Of a stretch of 55,028 nt of DNA, positions 9,378 through 18,473 are shown piece by piece. How positions within the stretch are numbered: position 1 is the stretch's first letter; every line of letters begins with the position of its first letter. The notes beneath the pieces are model-generated. The model ran no database searches, was not told the DNA's origin, and saw only the letters and a program-made list of their open reading frames with translations. The translations under genes were made by a program, and so were the position numbers. This stretch comes from Fulvivirga sp. M361 (GTDB lineage Bacteria; Bacteroidota; Bacteroidia; Cytophagales; Cyclobacteriaceae). The stretch covers positions 1 to 55,028 of the forward strand of contig NZ_VKDC01000042.1 in the NCBI RefSeq assembly GCF_007097395.1, in the 5' to 3' direction.

Positions 9378-10127
9378 ATGAAAAATATTGCCTTTGTTAC
9401 CACACTGTTTGTTTGTTTTACCCTCTTCACTTCAGCACTGTCCTATTCCTATGGACCGGAAGTAACCAATAAAACATTAGAATTGCCTCCTTTCCATAGT
9501 GTATATGTAAACTCTGCATACACTGTATATATAAAACAAAGTAATAAACAAGAGGTAAAGGTAGAGGCACTGACCGAAATATTCGAAATTAGTGAGTTTA
9601 AGGTAGAAGATGGCATTCTTCACATTAATATTAAACGAAAAAAAGAGGTAGCTAATAAGAGTTTGTGGTCAAAAATTGACGATATTAAGATATCCCCCAC
9701 ACTAAATGTCCGGATATCTATGAAAGACGTAAAGGAATTAAAGCTCAATGGCAGTGGTAAAATCATTGGTGAGAATTCCATTGCCTCCAGTGAATTGGAT
9801 CTGGGTGTATCCGGAGCAGGAAACATGGAGCTTGATATCAAAGGCAAGGATGTAAAGACTCAGATATCGGGTTCAGGCAGTATCGTTTTAAAAGGCTATG
9901 CTTCTGAAAATGAGATAAACTTAAGTGGTGCAGGCTCACTCAATGCTTTTAGCTGCGAACTGGAAACAGCTGAAGTTTTGGTGAGCGGTGATGGCGCTTG
10001 TGAAATTAACGTAAGTGATAAACTTGAAGCCACGGTATATGGTAGCGGATCAGTCAAGCATAAAGGTGCTACCAAAAATGTAGTCAAGAAAGAATACGGA
10101 CGCGGAGAAGTGGCCAGAGCGTACTAG
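9378..10127 (+). CDS. GIN-domain (DUF2807) exported protein
   Basis: A 249-aa exported protein with a signal peptide (MKNIAFVTTLFVCFTLFTSALS). The body is a repetitive right-handed beta-solenoid: repeated units such as LKLNGSGKI, LDLGVSGAGNMEL, TQISGSGSI, INLSGAGSLNA and VLVSGDGACEI, which are diagnostic of the 'head GIN' domain. Members are common in Bacteroidota and sit in the periplasm or at the surface; their function is not established. The stop is 1 bp from the convergent metallophosphoesterase stop. 89 bp separate it from the previous gene, so a separate promoter is possible. Confidence 0.85.
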   Translation: MKNIAFVTTLFVCFTLFTSALSYSYGPEVTNKTLELPPFHSVYVNSAYTVYIKQSNKQEVKVEALTEIFEISEFKVEDGILHINIKRKKEVANKSLWSKIDDIKISPTLNVRISMKDVKELKLNGSGKIIGENSIASSELDLGVSGAGNMELDIKGKDVKTQISGSGSIVLKGYASENEINLSGAGSLNAFSCELETAEVLVSGDGACEINVSDKLEATVYGSGSVKHKGATKNVVKKEYGRGEVARAY

Positions 10128-10128
10128 A

Positions 10129-11373
10129 TCAAGCCCTTTCCAACTCAACAATTGTAATTTCAGGCGGCATGCCTACACGACCAGGGTATCCAATATAACC
10201 AAAACCCCGGTTGACGTAGAGATATTGATTATTTTCCTGATATAATCCTGCCCATTGCTTATAGATATATTGCGATGGACTCCACTGAAAATCTCCTAAT
10301 TCCACACCGAACTGAAATCCGTGTGTGTGACCTGCAAACATTATGTCTATGTCCGGATAATTGGTACGAACTTTAGCATCCCAATGACTGGGATCATGAG
10401 AAAGTAACAATTTCACAGCTGCTTCATCAGTACCCCGATACGCCTTATCCAGGTCACCATATTTCGTAAATCGCCCGGCTCCCCAGTTTTCATTACCCAA
10501 AATAGCTATCTTCTCTCCTCCTAATTCAATAAAACGATGTTCGTTCATCAACAAATCGTATCCCATAAGTTTATGGGCCTCTTTCAGGTTTTCAAAGTTT
10601 CGAGACTTAGCAGTGGCCGAAGACCATGACTTGTAATCACCATAGTCATGATTGCCGGTAGTCGAAAAAACACCTAACGGGGCTTTTACTTTATTAAAAA
10701 TATTGATGTAATCTTCAACCTCTTTACTTTCATTATTCACCAGGTCCCCTGTAAAAAAAACTATATCAGCCTTTTCATTCATTAGCATTTCCACACCACC
10801 TTGTACTGCTGTTTTATTGAAAAAACTCCCTGAATGAATATCTGACAACTGAGCAATCTTAATACCGTCGAATTCCTTTGGTAAATTTGGCAGTTTGATC
10901 TTTTTTCGCCTGATTCGATAATCATGCGCACCTGAAATAATGCCATAGCTCATCGCCAAAAGGGGTGCGGCCCCGGCAATTAATGCTACTTTAGCCAGGA
11001 ACTCAGAACGTGGTATAGCATTGCCCTGTCCTGAAGGAGCTGGGTTTTGGAATAAGTTGATGGCCCAACGTCCTAACCGGGTAACATCTTCTACCAATAG
11101 AAATATAATACCAAATACTTTTGAAAAGTAGTTAATAAAGATACCGGTAAAAACGAGGTTGCGTGACTTACCTTCGAACAAGTCAGGATTACCAAAGTTA
11201 TACATTAAGATAATGCCAAAAGTTATAATAGTAAGCCCCCAGTAAATGGACCGGACAATTCGTATCGAAGTAGTTCCGGAGCTTTTCATCAGGAGAGATA
11301 TCGCCTGATATATATACCAGTCCACAAAAAACAGGACCACTAAAAGCACAGTGACCGTGAACATTTTATTCAT
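10129..11373 (-). CDS. Membrane-anchored metallophosphoesterase
   Basis: A 414-aa protein of the calcineurin-like phosphoesterase family (YkuE/YaeI type). The first 150 residues contain about four hydrophobic segments (residues 1-30, 43-62, 75-100 and 125-148), then a catalytic domain with the five metal-ligand blocks: LSDIHSG, FTGDLVN, GNHDYGD, LLSHDPSHW and FAGHTHGFQFG. Relatives act on lipid-linked or UDP-sugar-lipid substrates (such as UDP-diacylglucosamine) at the membrane, but the substrate here cannot be inferred. It is separated by 168 bp and a hairpin from the efflux operon upstream on the same strand. Confidence 0.87.
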   Translation of the reverse strand: MNKMFTVTVLLVVLFFVDWYIYQAISLLMKSSGTTSIRIVRSIYWGLTIITFGIILMYNFGNPDLFEGKSRNLVFTGIFINYFSKVFGIIFLLVEDVTRLGRWAINLFQNPAPSGQGNAIPRSEFLAKVALIAGAAPLLAMSYGIISGAHDYRIRRKKIKLPNLPKEFDGIKIAQLSDIHSGSFFNKTAVQGGVEMLMNEKADIVFFTGDLVNNESKEVEDYINIFNKVKAPLGVFSTTGNHDYGDYKSWSSATAKSRNFENLKEAHKLMGYDLLMNEHRFIELGGEKIAILGNENWGAGRFTKYGDLDKAYRGTDEAAVKLLLSHDPSHWDAKVRTNYPDIDIMFAGHTHGFQFGVELGDFQWSPSQYIYKQWAGLYQENNQYLYVNRGFGYIGYPGRVGMPPEITIVELERA

Positions 11374-11491
11374 TGTAGTATGATCTTTATTAATCTAAGA
11401 ACGCCTTATAGAGAAGAGTGTTTTAACAACATAGTTCTGTTACGCATAGCACTTAATACCATCCGAAAATGATTAAATAACTTGGTTCATT

Positions 11492-11524
11492 AAGGGATGA
11501 CCCAAGTTAAACAGGTCATCCCTT
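11492..11524 (-). terminator. Hairpin at the 3' end of the RND efflux operon
   Basis: AAGGGATGACC (11492-11502) pairs perfectly over 11 bp with 11514-11524 around an 11-nt loop, 18 bp beyond the stop of the RND pump gene. The T-run on the minus strand is short (TTAATG), so factor-independent termination would be weak; it could also be a 3'-end stabiliser. Confidence 0.55.
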
Positions 11525-11541
11525 TAATCTCATTTTGGGTA

Positions 11542-14500
11542 TTAATTTGTACTTAACGCAGGTTCCAATATCTCCTTTTCCTTTACCGGCTTTGGCGATG
11601 AGGCCGGAAGTCTTTTACTGTATATCCAAAACTTAAGTCGATAAACGATAGTGAAAAGAACAGGCACTATGATCAACGTGAGAAAAGTAGCTACGATCAA
11701 TCCAAAGATCACTGTCCATGCGAGTGGCCCCCAAAAGATAACATTATCTCCGCCAATATAGATCTTAGGGTCGAACTCTGTAAACAATGAAAAGAAATCT
11801 ATATTCAAGCCTATCGCCAATGGAATAAGCCCAAGTACTGTAGTTATGGCAGTAAGTATTACAGGTCGTAACCTTGCTTTTCCTCCTTTGATCACTGCCT
11901 CCGTTACATCACTTTTAGATAACATCTCTCTATCCGACAGCCCCAGTTTAACCTTTTTTCTATCAATCAGGAGTTGGGTATAGTCAAGAAGTACAACACC
12001 ATTGTTCACTACAATACCAGCAAGTGAAATAATACCCATCATGGTCATAATAATAACAAATGACCATCCGGTAATCATCAGACCACCAAATACTCCAATA
12101 AAACTCAGGAATATGGCCAACATAATAATTACCGGCTTCGAAACGCCTCCAAACTGGAATACCAGAATAAGCATAATGAGTCCGAGTCCTGAGAAGAAGG
12201 CACTTACTAAAAATGACATTTCCTTTTCCTGTTCCTCAATCTGACCGGTAAAATCAATCTTTACCGTCTTTGGAAGTCCTTTAAAGTCCTGCATCTCTCT
12301 TTGAATTTGAGTAACAATAGCGCCGGCATCGGTAAAACCTGGTTGCAAACCTGAATATACTGTCACTACACGACGTGTATCTTTATGCTTGATAGCGCTG
12401 AATCCTGAAGTATTTTTTTGTGTCGCCACTGCTGCCACCGGTACTTCTTTGATTCTACCGGTAGATTGATCGCGAAAGGTAATATTCTGATTGAACAGTG
12501 CACTGGTATTGTATCTAAGGTCTTCGTTGAAGCGTATGTTAATGTCATAATCTTCCCCATCCTTTTTATAGATACCTGCTTTTTCACCAAATAATGAACG
12601 ACGCAGCTGGTTCCCGACTTGCCCGGCACTAATACCAAGTTCTCCCGCTTTTTTACGGTCCACTTCCACCTGCATGGCAGGCTTACTTTTATTGACGTCA
12701 ATTTTCAATTCTTCAATACCAGGAATGTTTTTTGTGTTTATGTAATTCCTCATACTCTCGGCAGTAGCAATAAGTTCATCATAACTATTACCCTCCAGCT
12801 CCATATTGATAGGATAACCCGCAGGAGGTCCTACTGCATCTTTTTCCACGGAAATGGCTACTCCAGGATAAACACCTTTCAGAGCGTTCTGTATCTCTTC
12901 CCGTAACTTTTCAGAATCTTTCCCTTTTCTATATCTGAACTCTCTCATAGAAGCCGTAATCTTTCCCCTGTGCGGCATCTCGGCAGCAGAACCTCCATCT
13001 GTTTGAGGGTTTCCCGCTCCCTCTCCTACCTGTGAAACAGATGATTCTACCAGGAAATTACGAGAGCCTTCCCGGAATTCGCTACGGTTAATGATAGCAT
13101 AAACCCTGTCTTCTATGTCCTTTGTCATCTGGTTGGTCTTTTCGATTGCGGTCCCTTGTGGATACTCGATGTAGACAATGATTTGGTTAGGAGTGTTATC
13201 CGGGAAGAACTCAATTTTAGTCCTACCTGAACCTACCGATATCCCAAAAAGTACAAAAGCGGCCACCAGCATAAGTAAAGTACCCCCAAAATAGAGGTAA
13301 ACATTTCTACCTCTTAATGCTTGTGTCAATTGCCTTTCATAAAGATTCTCAAAGCGTGTTAACGTTTTCCTCTGGAACCGGTTGGCCAGTTTCTTAATGA
13401 CAAATTTATATATCCAGAACAAGACAGCCGTTACAACCATCAGGGCACCCAAACCACTGACAGATCCGCCAAAAAACAAAATGAATACTCCAAACCCAAC
13501 AAGAATAATACTCAGCCTGATGAGTTGCTTCAATGTCAGTTCTTTGTCTCCTATCTCCATGAAGTTCGACACCAGCATTGAATTCATAAAAATGGCAACA
13601 AACAAGGACGAACCTAAAACCACGGATAGGGTAATTGGGAAATAGATCATGAACTGGCCCATTAACCCTGGCCACATACCTAATGGCACAAATGCCGCGA
13701 CTGTAGTTAATGTTGAAATGATGATAGGGAAAGCTATTTCTCCAATTCCTTTTTTAGCCGCCTGAATTTTAGTGAGTCCCTCTTCCTCCATAAGTCGATA
13801 TACATTCTCTACCACGACGATACCATTATCAACCAGCATACCTAGCCCCATAATTAACCCGAACAGTATCATGGTATTCATAGTATAACCCAGAGCAGAT
13901 AACACCATGAATGACATAAACATCGACATTGGAATAGCAAAACCCACGAACAGGGCATTTCTGAACCCTAAGAAAAACATAAGTACTGTTACGACCAGAA
14001 TGATACCAAAAATGATATTATTGACGAGATCATCTACCTGGTTCAATGTTCTGGAAGAAGAGTCATTAGAGATCGATATATCCAGATTGGGTGGAAAAAC
14101 ATCAGCCTGCGCATCTTTTATAATTTCCCGTATGCTGTTGGCCGCCTCGATCATATTTTTTCCTGCACGCTTTTTCACATCCAGCATTACCACGCTGTGC
14201 TCGAATTCTCTCGCATAAGTGGTTTTGTCTTCTTCTCCAAAACTGACGGTGGCTATATCTTTCAAATACACGGGAGAACCGTTTTCAGATTTTACCACAA
14301 AATCAATTAATTCATCCGGGTCTTCAATCTCGCCAAGAATACGTACCGTTCTCCGCTGCCCACTGACCTTGAGGTTTCCTGCTGACATTGTCGTGTTTCC
14401 ATTGCTTATGGATTGTAACACATCATCGAAACTTACCTTGGCAGCCATCATTTTGTAAATGTCTACCGCTACTTCTACCTCTTTTTCCTGGGCTCCACGG

Positions 14501-15072
14501 ATATCTACTTCTTTGATTTGTGGCAGATCCTCTATTTCATCTTCCAGATATTCTGCAAATTCCTTGAGTTTATCTACTGGATAGTCCCCGGAAATGTTGA
14601 CATTCATAATGGGGAACTCCTCCGAAAGGTTTAAGTCAAAAACATTGGGTTCTACCTTGGCGCCATTAAAAAGAGGCCAATCTTCTCCCGCTTTTTCTTC
14701 ATCTACTTCATCCTTCACTTTTTGCTTCGCTGCATCTACGGCAATATCCTCATCAAACTCTACGGTTATGATAGAATAGTCTTCCTGAGAAGTGGAAAGT
14801 ATTTCCACAACATTACTCACGTTTTTAAGCTTATCCTCTAATGGATCGGTGATCAGCCGCTCAATATCCTCAGCTGTATTCCCTGGATAAGAGGTACTGA
14901 TATAGATCTTGGTTTCTTTGATCTCCGGAAAATCTTCTCGCGGCATAGAGAAATAAGAAGATAAGCCTATGAGAAAAAAGATAGCTATCATAACATAAAT
15001 AACCGATGGATTATCTATGGCCCAAGAAGATAACTTAAATTCCTTATTTACCTTTTTTTCTTGATTGTTCAT
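11542..15072 (-). CDS. RND efflux pump, inner-membrane subunit (HAE/AcrB superfamily)
   Basis: Proton-driven inner-membrane transporter that exports substrates through a tripartite complex with the adaptor and TolC proteins encoded upstream. The 1176-aa length exceeds AcrB (about 1050). TM1 follows WAIDNPSVIYVMIAIFFLIGL. The TM4 helix reads GLGMLVDNGIVVVEN: the usual Asp-Asp proton relay pair is Asp-Asn. Two extra hydrophobic stretches at about residues 518-560 (LIRLSIILVGFGVFILFF and GLGALMVVTAVLFWIYKFV) lie between the repeats and account for part of the additional length. Substrate range (drug, bile, metal or lipid) cannot be told from sequence. It begins 6 bp after the adaptor stop. Confidence 0.92.
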   Translation of the reverse strand: MNNQEKKVNKEFKLSSWAIDNPSVIYVMIAIFFLIGLSSYFSMPREDFPEIKETKIYISTSYPGNTAEDIERLITDPLEDKLKNVSNVVEILSTSQEDYSIITVEFDEDIAVDAAKQKVKDEVDEEKAGEDWPLFNGAKVEPNVFDLNLSEEFPIMNVNISGDYPVDKLKEFAEYLEDEIEDLPQIKEVDIRGAQEKEVEVAVDIYKMMAAKVSFDDVLQSISNGNTTMSAGNLKVSGQRRTVRILGEIEDPDELIDFVVKSENGSPVYLKDIATVSFGEEDKTTYAREFEHSVVMLDVKKRAGKNMIEAANSIREIIKDAQADVFPPNLDISISNDSSSRTLNQVDDLVNNIIFGIILVVTVLMFFLGFRNALFVGFAIPMSMFMSFMVLSALGYTMNTMILFGLIMGLGMLVDNGIVVVENVYRLMEEEGLTKIQAAKKGIGEIAFPIIISTLTTVAAFVPLGMWPGLMGQFMIYFPITLSVVLGSSLFVAIFMNSMLVSNFMEIGDKELTLKQLIRLSIILVGFGVFILFFGGSVSGLGALMVVTAVLFWIYKFVIKKLANRFQRKTLTRFENLYERQLTQALRGRNVYLYFGGTLLMLVAAFVLFGISVGSGRTKIEFFPDNTPNQIIVYIEYPQGTAIEKTNQMTKDIEDRVYAIINRSEFREGSRNFLVESSVSQVGEGAGNPQTDGGSAAEMPHRGKITASMREFRYRKGKDSEKLREEIQNALKGVYPGVAISVEKDAVGPPAGYPINMELEGNSYDELIATAESMRNYINTKNIPGIEELKIDVNKSKPAMQVEVDRKKAGELGISAGQVGNQLRRSLFGEKAGIYKKDGEDYDINIRFNEDLRYNTSALFNQNITFRDQSTGRIKEVPVAAVATQKNTSGFSAIKHKDTRRVVTVYSGLQPGFTDAGAIVTQIQREMQDFKGLPKTVKIDFTGQIEEQEKEMSFLVSAFFSGLGLIMLILVFQFGGVSKPVIIMLAIFLSFIGVFGGLMITGWSFVIIMTMMGIISLAGIVVNNGVVLLDYTQLLIDRKKVKLGLSDREMLSKSDVTEAVIKGGKARLRPVILTAITTVLGLIPLAIGLNIDFFSLFTEFDPKIYIGGDNVIFWGPLAWTVIFGLIVATFLTLIIVPVLFTIVYRLKFWIYSKRLPASSPKPVKEKEILEPALSTN

Positions 15073-15078
15073 GGACTA

Positions 15079-16254
15079 TTACATTAGTATTTTTACTTGT
15101 TGGCCATCTTTCACACTTCTGGCCCCTTCCTGGATCACATTCTGACCACTTGTGATACCGGAAAGTACTTCTACGTAGTCACCCTGGGTTTTTCCAGTTG
15201 TTATAATGGTTTTGTTAGCTTCTGCAATGTTATCAGAGCTCACATTTGACGCTACAAAAGCATATTGTTCTCCTTCAGCATTTTCGGAAACAATACTTTG
15301 GGGTATCAAAATGGCCTGTTCATTTTTATAATCATTGATCTGTACTTTGGCAGTCAGGTTAGGTTTTATCTTCCCGCCTTTATTAGGAACAGGGATTTCC
15401 ACTGTAAACGACCGGTTATCCGGGTTGATAAAATTACCGGTTTGTCTGACTTTGGATTCAACAGTTTCATTCAACACTGGGAAATGCACTTTAACATTTT
15501 TACCTGGTGTTACATTGACAATGTATGATTCCGGTACTGATACTTCGATATACATGTTAGAAAGGTTTACTATTCTAAACACTTCAGAACCTGGCCCACC
15601 AGGAGCAACTATGGTACCCTGGTCTTTAATGACGTCATCAATAATGCCATTAAACGGTGCACGAATGGAATACTTACCCAGCTGACTTTCCATTTGAGCA
15701 ACAGCACTCTCCTGCGACTCATAGCGCGACTTAGCCTGCAAGTATTGTATTTCTGAACCTATTTTTTGTTCCCAAAGGCGTTTCTGCCTTTCATAGGTTG
15801 TTTTTTCTAAAGCCAGTTGGGTCTTAAATTGCTGTAATTGGCTAGACATACCCCCATCATCGATAGTACCTAACAATTGCCCTTTGCTCACTCTGTCCCC
15901 TTCATTCACATATACTTTGACTAAAGGACCAGCCATTTCCGGATATATCAGCACATTTTGTTTCGTAGTAACATCGCCTTGAAGCTCTACAAAGTGCTCA
16001 AACATTTGTGTTTTAGCTGTAAATGTGGTGACAAGTGGAAATTTTTTATTCCCATCATTTGCATTGATTACAGAATCCAATAAAGCTATATCCTGCTCTA
16101 ATGCCTTCTGTTGTTTCGACATCTCACTCTTTTTAGACTGGATAGCTTTTATATCACCACTTGCGATAAGTTCTGAAATAGAGCCTTCATTTTTTTGCTC
16201 ACATGCTGTTCCAAAAACGGCAATCAGAATAATTGCACTTAATGTTTTTTTCAT
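15079..16254 (-). CDS. RND efflux periplasmic adaptor (membrane fusion protein)
   Basis: A 391-aa HlyD/AcrA-type adaptor. The N-terminus is a lipoprotein signal (lipobox GTAC, Cys18), so it is probably anchored to a membrane. A helical hairpin around residues 120-165 (LALEKTTYERQKRLWEQKIGS) is flanked by the two half-lipoyl motifs (GDRVSKGQLLGTIDD and YSIRAPFNGIIDDV), followed by beta-barrel and membrane-proximal domains ending in SVKDGQQVKILM. It bridges the RND pump and the TolC channel. It is followed at 6 bp by the pump gene and preceded at 28 bp by tolC, giving one operon. Confidence 0.93.
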   Translation of the reverse strand: MKKTLSAIILIAVFGTACEQKNEGSISELIASGDIKAIQSKKSEMSKQQKALEQDIALLDSVINANDGNKKFPLVTTFTAKTQMFEHFVELQGDVTTKQNVLIYPEMAGPLVKVYVNEGDRVSKGQLLGTIDDGGMSSQLQQFKTQLALEKTTYERQKRLWEQKIGSEIQYLQAKSRYESQESAVAQMESQLGKYSIRAPFNGIIDDVIKDQGTIVAPGGPGSEVFRIVNLSNMYIEVSVPESYIVNVTPGKNVKVHFPVLNETVESKVRQTGNFINPDNRSFTVEIPVPNKGGKIKPNLTAKVQINDYKNEQAILIPQSIVSENAEGEQYAFVASNVSSDNIAEANKTIITTGKTQGDYVEVLSGITSGQNVIQEGARSVKDGQQVKILM

Positions 16255-16282
16255 GATTTAATTATTTCTAGGATGTTTGAGT

Positions 16283-17629
16283 TCATTTAAGGAGACGGCC
16301 ATAGGCTTTGTCAAGATCAATTTTTGCCACCAGCGCGTCATAAAGTGAATTATAATAATTCGTTTGGGCTTCTTTGTAATCTGCATCTGCCTCAATTACT
16401 TCCAGGTTAGCGCCCACCCCCTCCTGGTACTTAATACGCGTTATATTATATATTTCTTCTGCCAGATCCGTGTTTTCTTTTTGTGCAGCCATATTATCCA
16501 GTGCGTTCTTCAAATTTGTTTTTGACTGTATGATTTCAAGGTCGATCGAATTTTCAAGCTGAGCAAAAGATTGGTCCAGCTGCTTCAGTTGTATCTTATT
16601 TCTCTGGATCTTGCTCTTTTTGAGAAATCCATCGAATATAGGAACACTCAATGTGGCACCAACAAACCCAAAATCAAGCCACCTGTTACCCTCAAACCAT
16701 TGATTGGCTTGATCCGCCTGGGTATTATACCCTAAGTTGAGGTTTGCATATAAATTAGGTAAGTATTGGACCCTATTATTCTTGATATCCAGATTGGTAA
16801 GAGCCAAATTAGTCTGAAGTCGTGAATATTCAATACGTTCATTATAGTTGAATGTTTCATTATCTTCTTCATCAAATAACACCTCTTCCAACACATCTGT
16901 TAACGTTATCGTGGTTTTAATAGGCATACCCATTTGAAATTTTAAAAGATCATAAGAAACCTTCAATAATTCCCTGGTATTCGTTAGTCTGACTTTTGTG
17001 TTGTTATATTCCACCTGAATTCTGCTGACATCTATCTTTTCCACAAACCCGGTTTCAAACCTGGCTTTCGTTTCTCTCAGCAAAGTATCAAGGCGACTGA
17101 AGTTAACTTCAAGAAGATCATACTGCTCTTTGGTTACCAAAACATTGTAGTAAGCTTTAGACACTGCTTCAACTACGTCTATTTGCGTTTTGATATGGTC
17201 TTTACTGGATAATTCTCGAAAGGTACGGGCTGCTTGTAAGCCAACGAAAAAAGAACCATCAAAGATCAATTGTCTGACATTAAGGGCCATATTACCATCA
17301 TACCGCCTTTGAAAGGTTATAGGTACTTCATTACCTTCCGGAACAGTCGGATCAAACGTACTGGCATCCAGAAGTTGCTTTTGAGGTTCAAAATTATGAT
17401 TAAGTGTCACTTCTCCGGTTATCTGTGGTAAGCCTGAACTCAAAGTCTCCTTCACCTGAGTTTCGGCAATATCCTTTTCATAAGATGCATTAATCACGTT
17501 TTGATTATACTCAAGAGCATAGTTTATTGCTTCCTCCAGCGAAAAGGCCGTTTTGGCCCCCTGCTGCGCATATACTGATGCATGTAATAGCATCAGGCCT
17601 GTTATCAACAGTCGAATTCTAGTTTTCAT
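16283..17629 (-). CDS. TolC-family outer-membrane efflux channel
   Basis: A 448-aa outer-membrane efflux protein. A signal peptide (MKTRIRLLITGLMLLHASVYA) precedes two repeats of the long-helix TolC fold: FSLEEAINYALEYNQNV at about 29-45 opens the first, and KIDVSRIQVEYNNTKVRL and NLEVIEADADYKEAQTNYYNSLYDALVAKIDLDKAYG are typical coiled-coil segments. It forms the exit duct of the tripartite pump. Its ATG overlaps the last 11 bp of the tetR gene, so translation of the two is probably coupled. Confidence 0.92.
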   Translation of the reverse strand: MKTRIRLLITGLMLLHASVYAQQGAKTAFSLEEAINYALEYNQNVINASYEKDIAETQVKETLSSGLPQITGEVTLNHNFEPQKQLLDASTFDPTVPEGNEVPITFQRRYDGNMALNVRQLIFDGSFFVGLQAARTFRELSSKDHIKTQIDVVEAVSKAYYNVLVTKEQYDLLEVNFSRLDTLLRETKARFETGFVEKIDVSRIQVEYNNTKVRLTNTRELLKVSYDLLKFQMGMPIKTTITLTDVLEEVLFDEEDNETFNYNERIEYSRLQTNLALTNLDIKNNRVQYLPNLYANLNLGYNTQADQANQWFEGNRWLDFGFVGATLSVPIFDGFLKKSKIQRNKIQLKQLDQSFAQLENSIDLEIIQSKTNLKNALDNMAAQKENTDLAEEIYNITRIKYQEGVGANLEVIEADADYKEAQTNYYNSLYDALVAKIDLDKAYGRLLK

Positions 17630-18260
17630 GTGTTGTTGTAATGGTTTTGGAATTGTTTTCTTGTTCTAAATATTTATCTAGGAGTTTTTTGCCTTTTTCA
17701 TTTACCAGACCATGGATAAAATGGTCGAAAAAATCTATCTGTACTTCTCTGAAATCAAATTTATCGGCCGGGAAGATCCGATCATCAAAAGCCATTTGTA
17801 CCTGCTCTACTCTTAAAATGGCCATGACTTCAGGATCTACGTCCTTTCTAAACAGGCCTTGTTCCATGCCCCGTTTTACATTATCAGAGATTGAATTTTT
17901 AATAAAATCATTTTTAAAATTGAGCCAAACCTGCCACGCCTTAGGATGATATTTCTGCAAATCAAAAAGCAGTGAGTGGTTAATGTCTCTTAAATCCCTT
18001 CTCAGGCAAGTTGACAACATTGCCATTTCTTCAATAGCGTCATGAGCCTTACTTTCAATTTCCTGATACTCCTCTTTTTCCTTTTCCATATGCAGGCTCA
18101 TCCCAATGGTGACCAGTTCATCTTTATCTTTATAATATTGATATACAGTTTTTTTTGACATTGATAAATGCCTTGCTATGTCATCCATGGAAACACTTCT
18201 GACTCCGTATTTGTGAAAAAGTTCACTGGCACCTTCTACAATCTTTCTCTTAATTTCCAC
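17619..18260 (-). CDS. TetR/AcrR-family transcriptional regulator
   Basis: A 213-aa repressor-type regulator and the first gene of the efflux operon. The N-terminal helix-turn-helix is clear: GASELFHKYGVRSVSMDDIARHLSMSKKTVYQYYKDKDELV (about 9-49). The C-terminal ligand domain is divergent, as usual. Being the leading gene of the operon it probably autoregulates it, with an efflux substrate as inducer; this is inference. A 15-bp perfect inverted repeat lies 31 bp upstream of its start. Confidence 0.92.
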   Translation of the reverse strand: MEIKRKIVEGASELFHKYGVRSVSMDDIARHLSMSKKTVYQYYKDKDELVTIGMSLHMEKEKEEYQEIESKAHDAIEEMAMLSTCLRRDLRDINHSLLFDLQKYHPKAWQVWLNFKNDFIKNSISDNVKRGMEQGLFRKDVDPEVMAILRVEQVQMAFDDRIFPADKFDFREVQIDFFDHFIHGLVNEKGKKLLDKYLEQENNSKTITTTHEN

Positions 18261-18290
18261 CGGTTTATAGGTATTCTAATCCATCTTAAA

Positions 18291-18330
18291 AACTCTGGAA
18301 ACTTTCAAATCACTCAAAGTTTCCAGAGTT
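18291..18330. promoter_or_regulatory. Perfect 15-bp inverted repeat upstream of the efflux operon
   Basis: AACTCTGGAAACTTT (18291-18305) and its exact reverse complement (18316-18330) flank a 10-nt spacer, 31 bp before the tetR start codon. Read on the minus strand it would form a hairpin followed by TTTTT. It may be an operator for the TetR protein, or a leader hairpin or attenuator in the efflux mRNA. Confidence 0.55.
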
Positions 18331-18435
18331 CCTAACGAGTCTAATTTCTTTTTGTTCAGGGTTTAGCAGATTTTTATTAAAAAAATTTCAACATTTCTAT
18401 TGCTTCATGTAAAATCATCATTCATTATTTCACAC

Positions 18436-18443
18436 TATATTTG
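18436..18443 (+). promoter_or_regulatory. Candidate -7 element of the mscS-hydrolase unit
   Basis: TATATTTG matches TAnnTTTG 30 bp before the mscS start. No TTTG is present at the expected 19-nt distance, so only half the consensus supports it. Confidence 0.35.
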
Positions 18444-18473
18444 GCGCATTAGTACTTACCTGACTTACAAACG

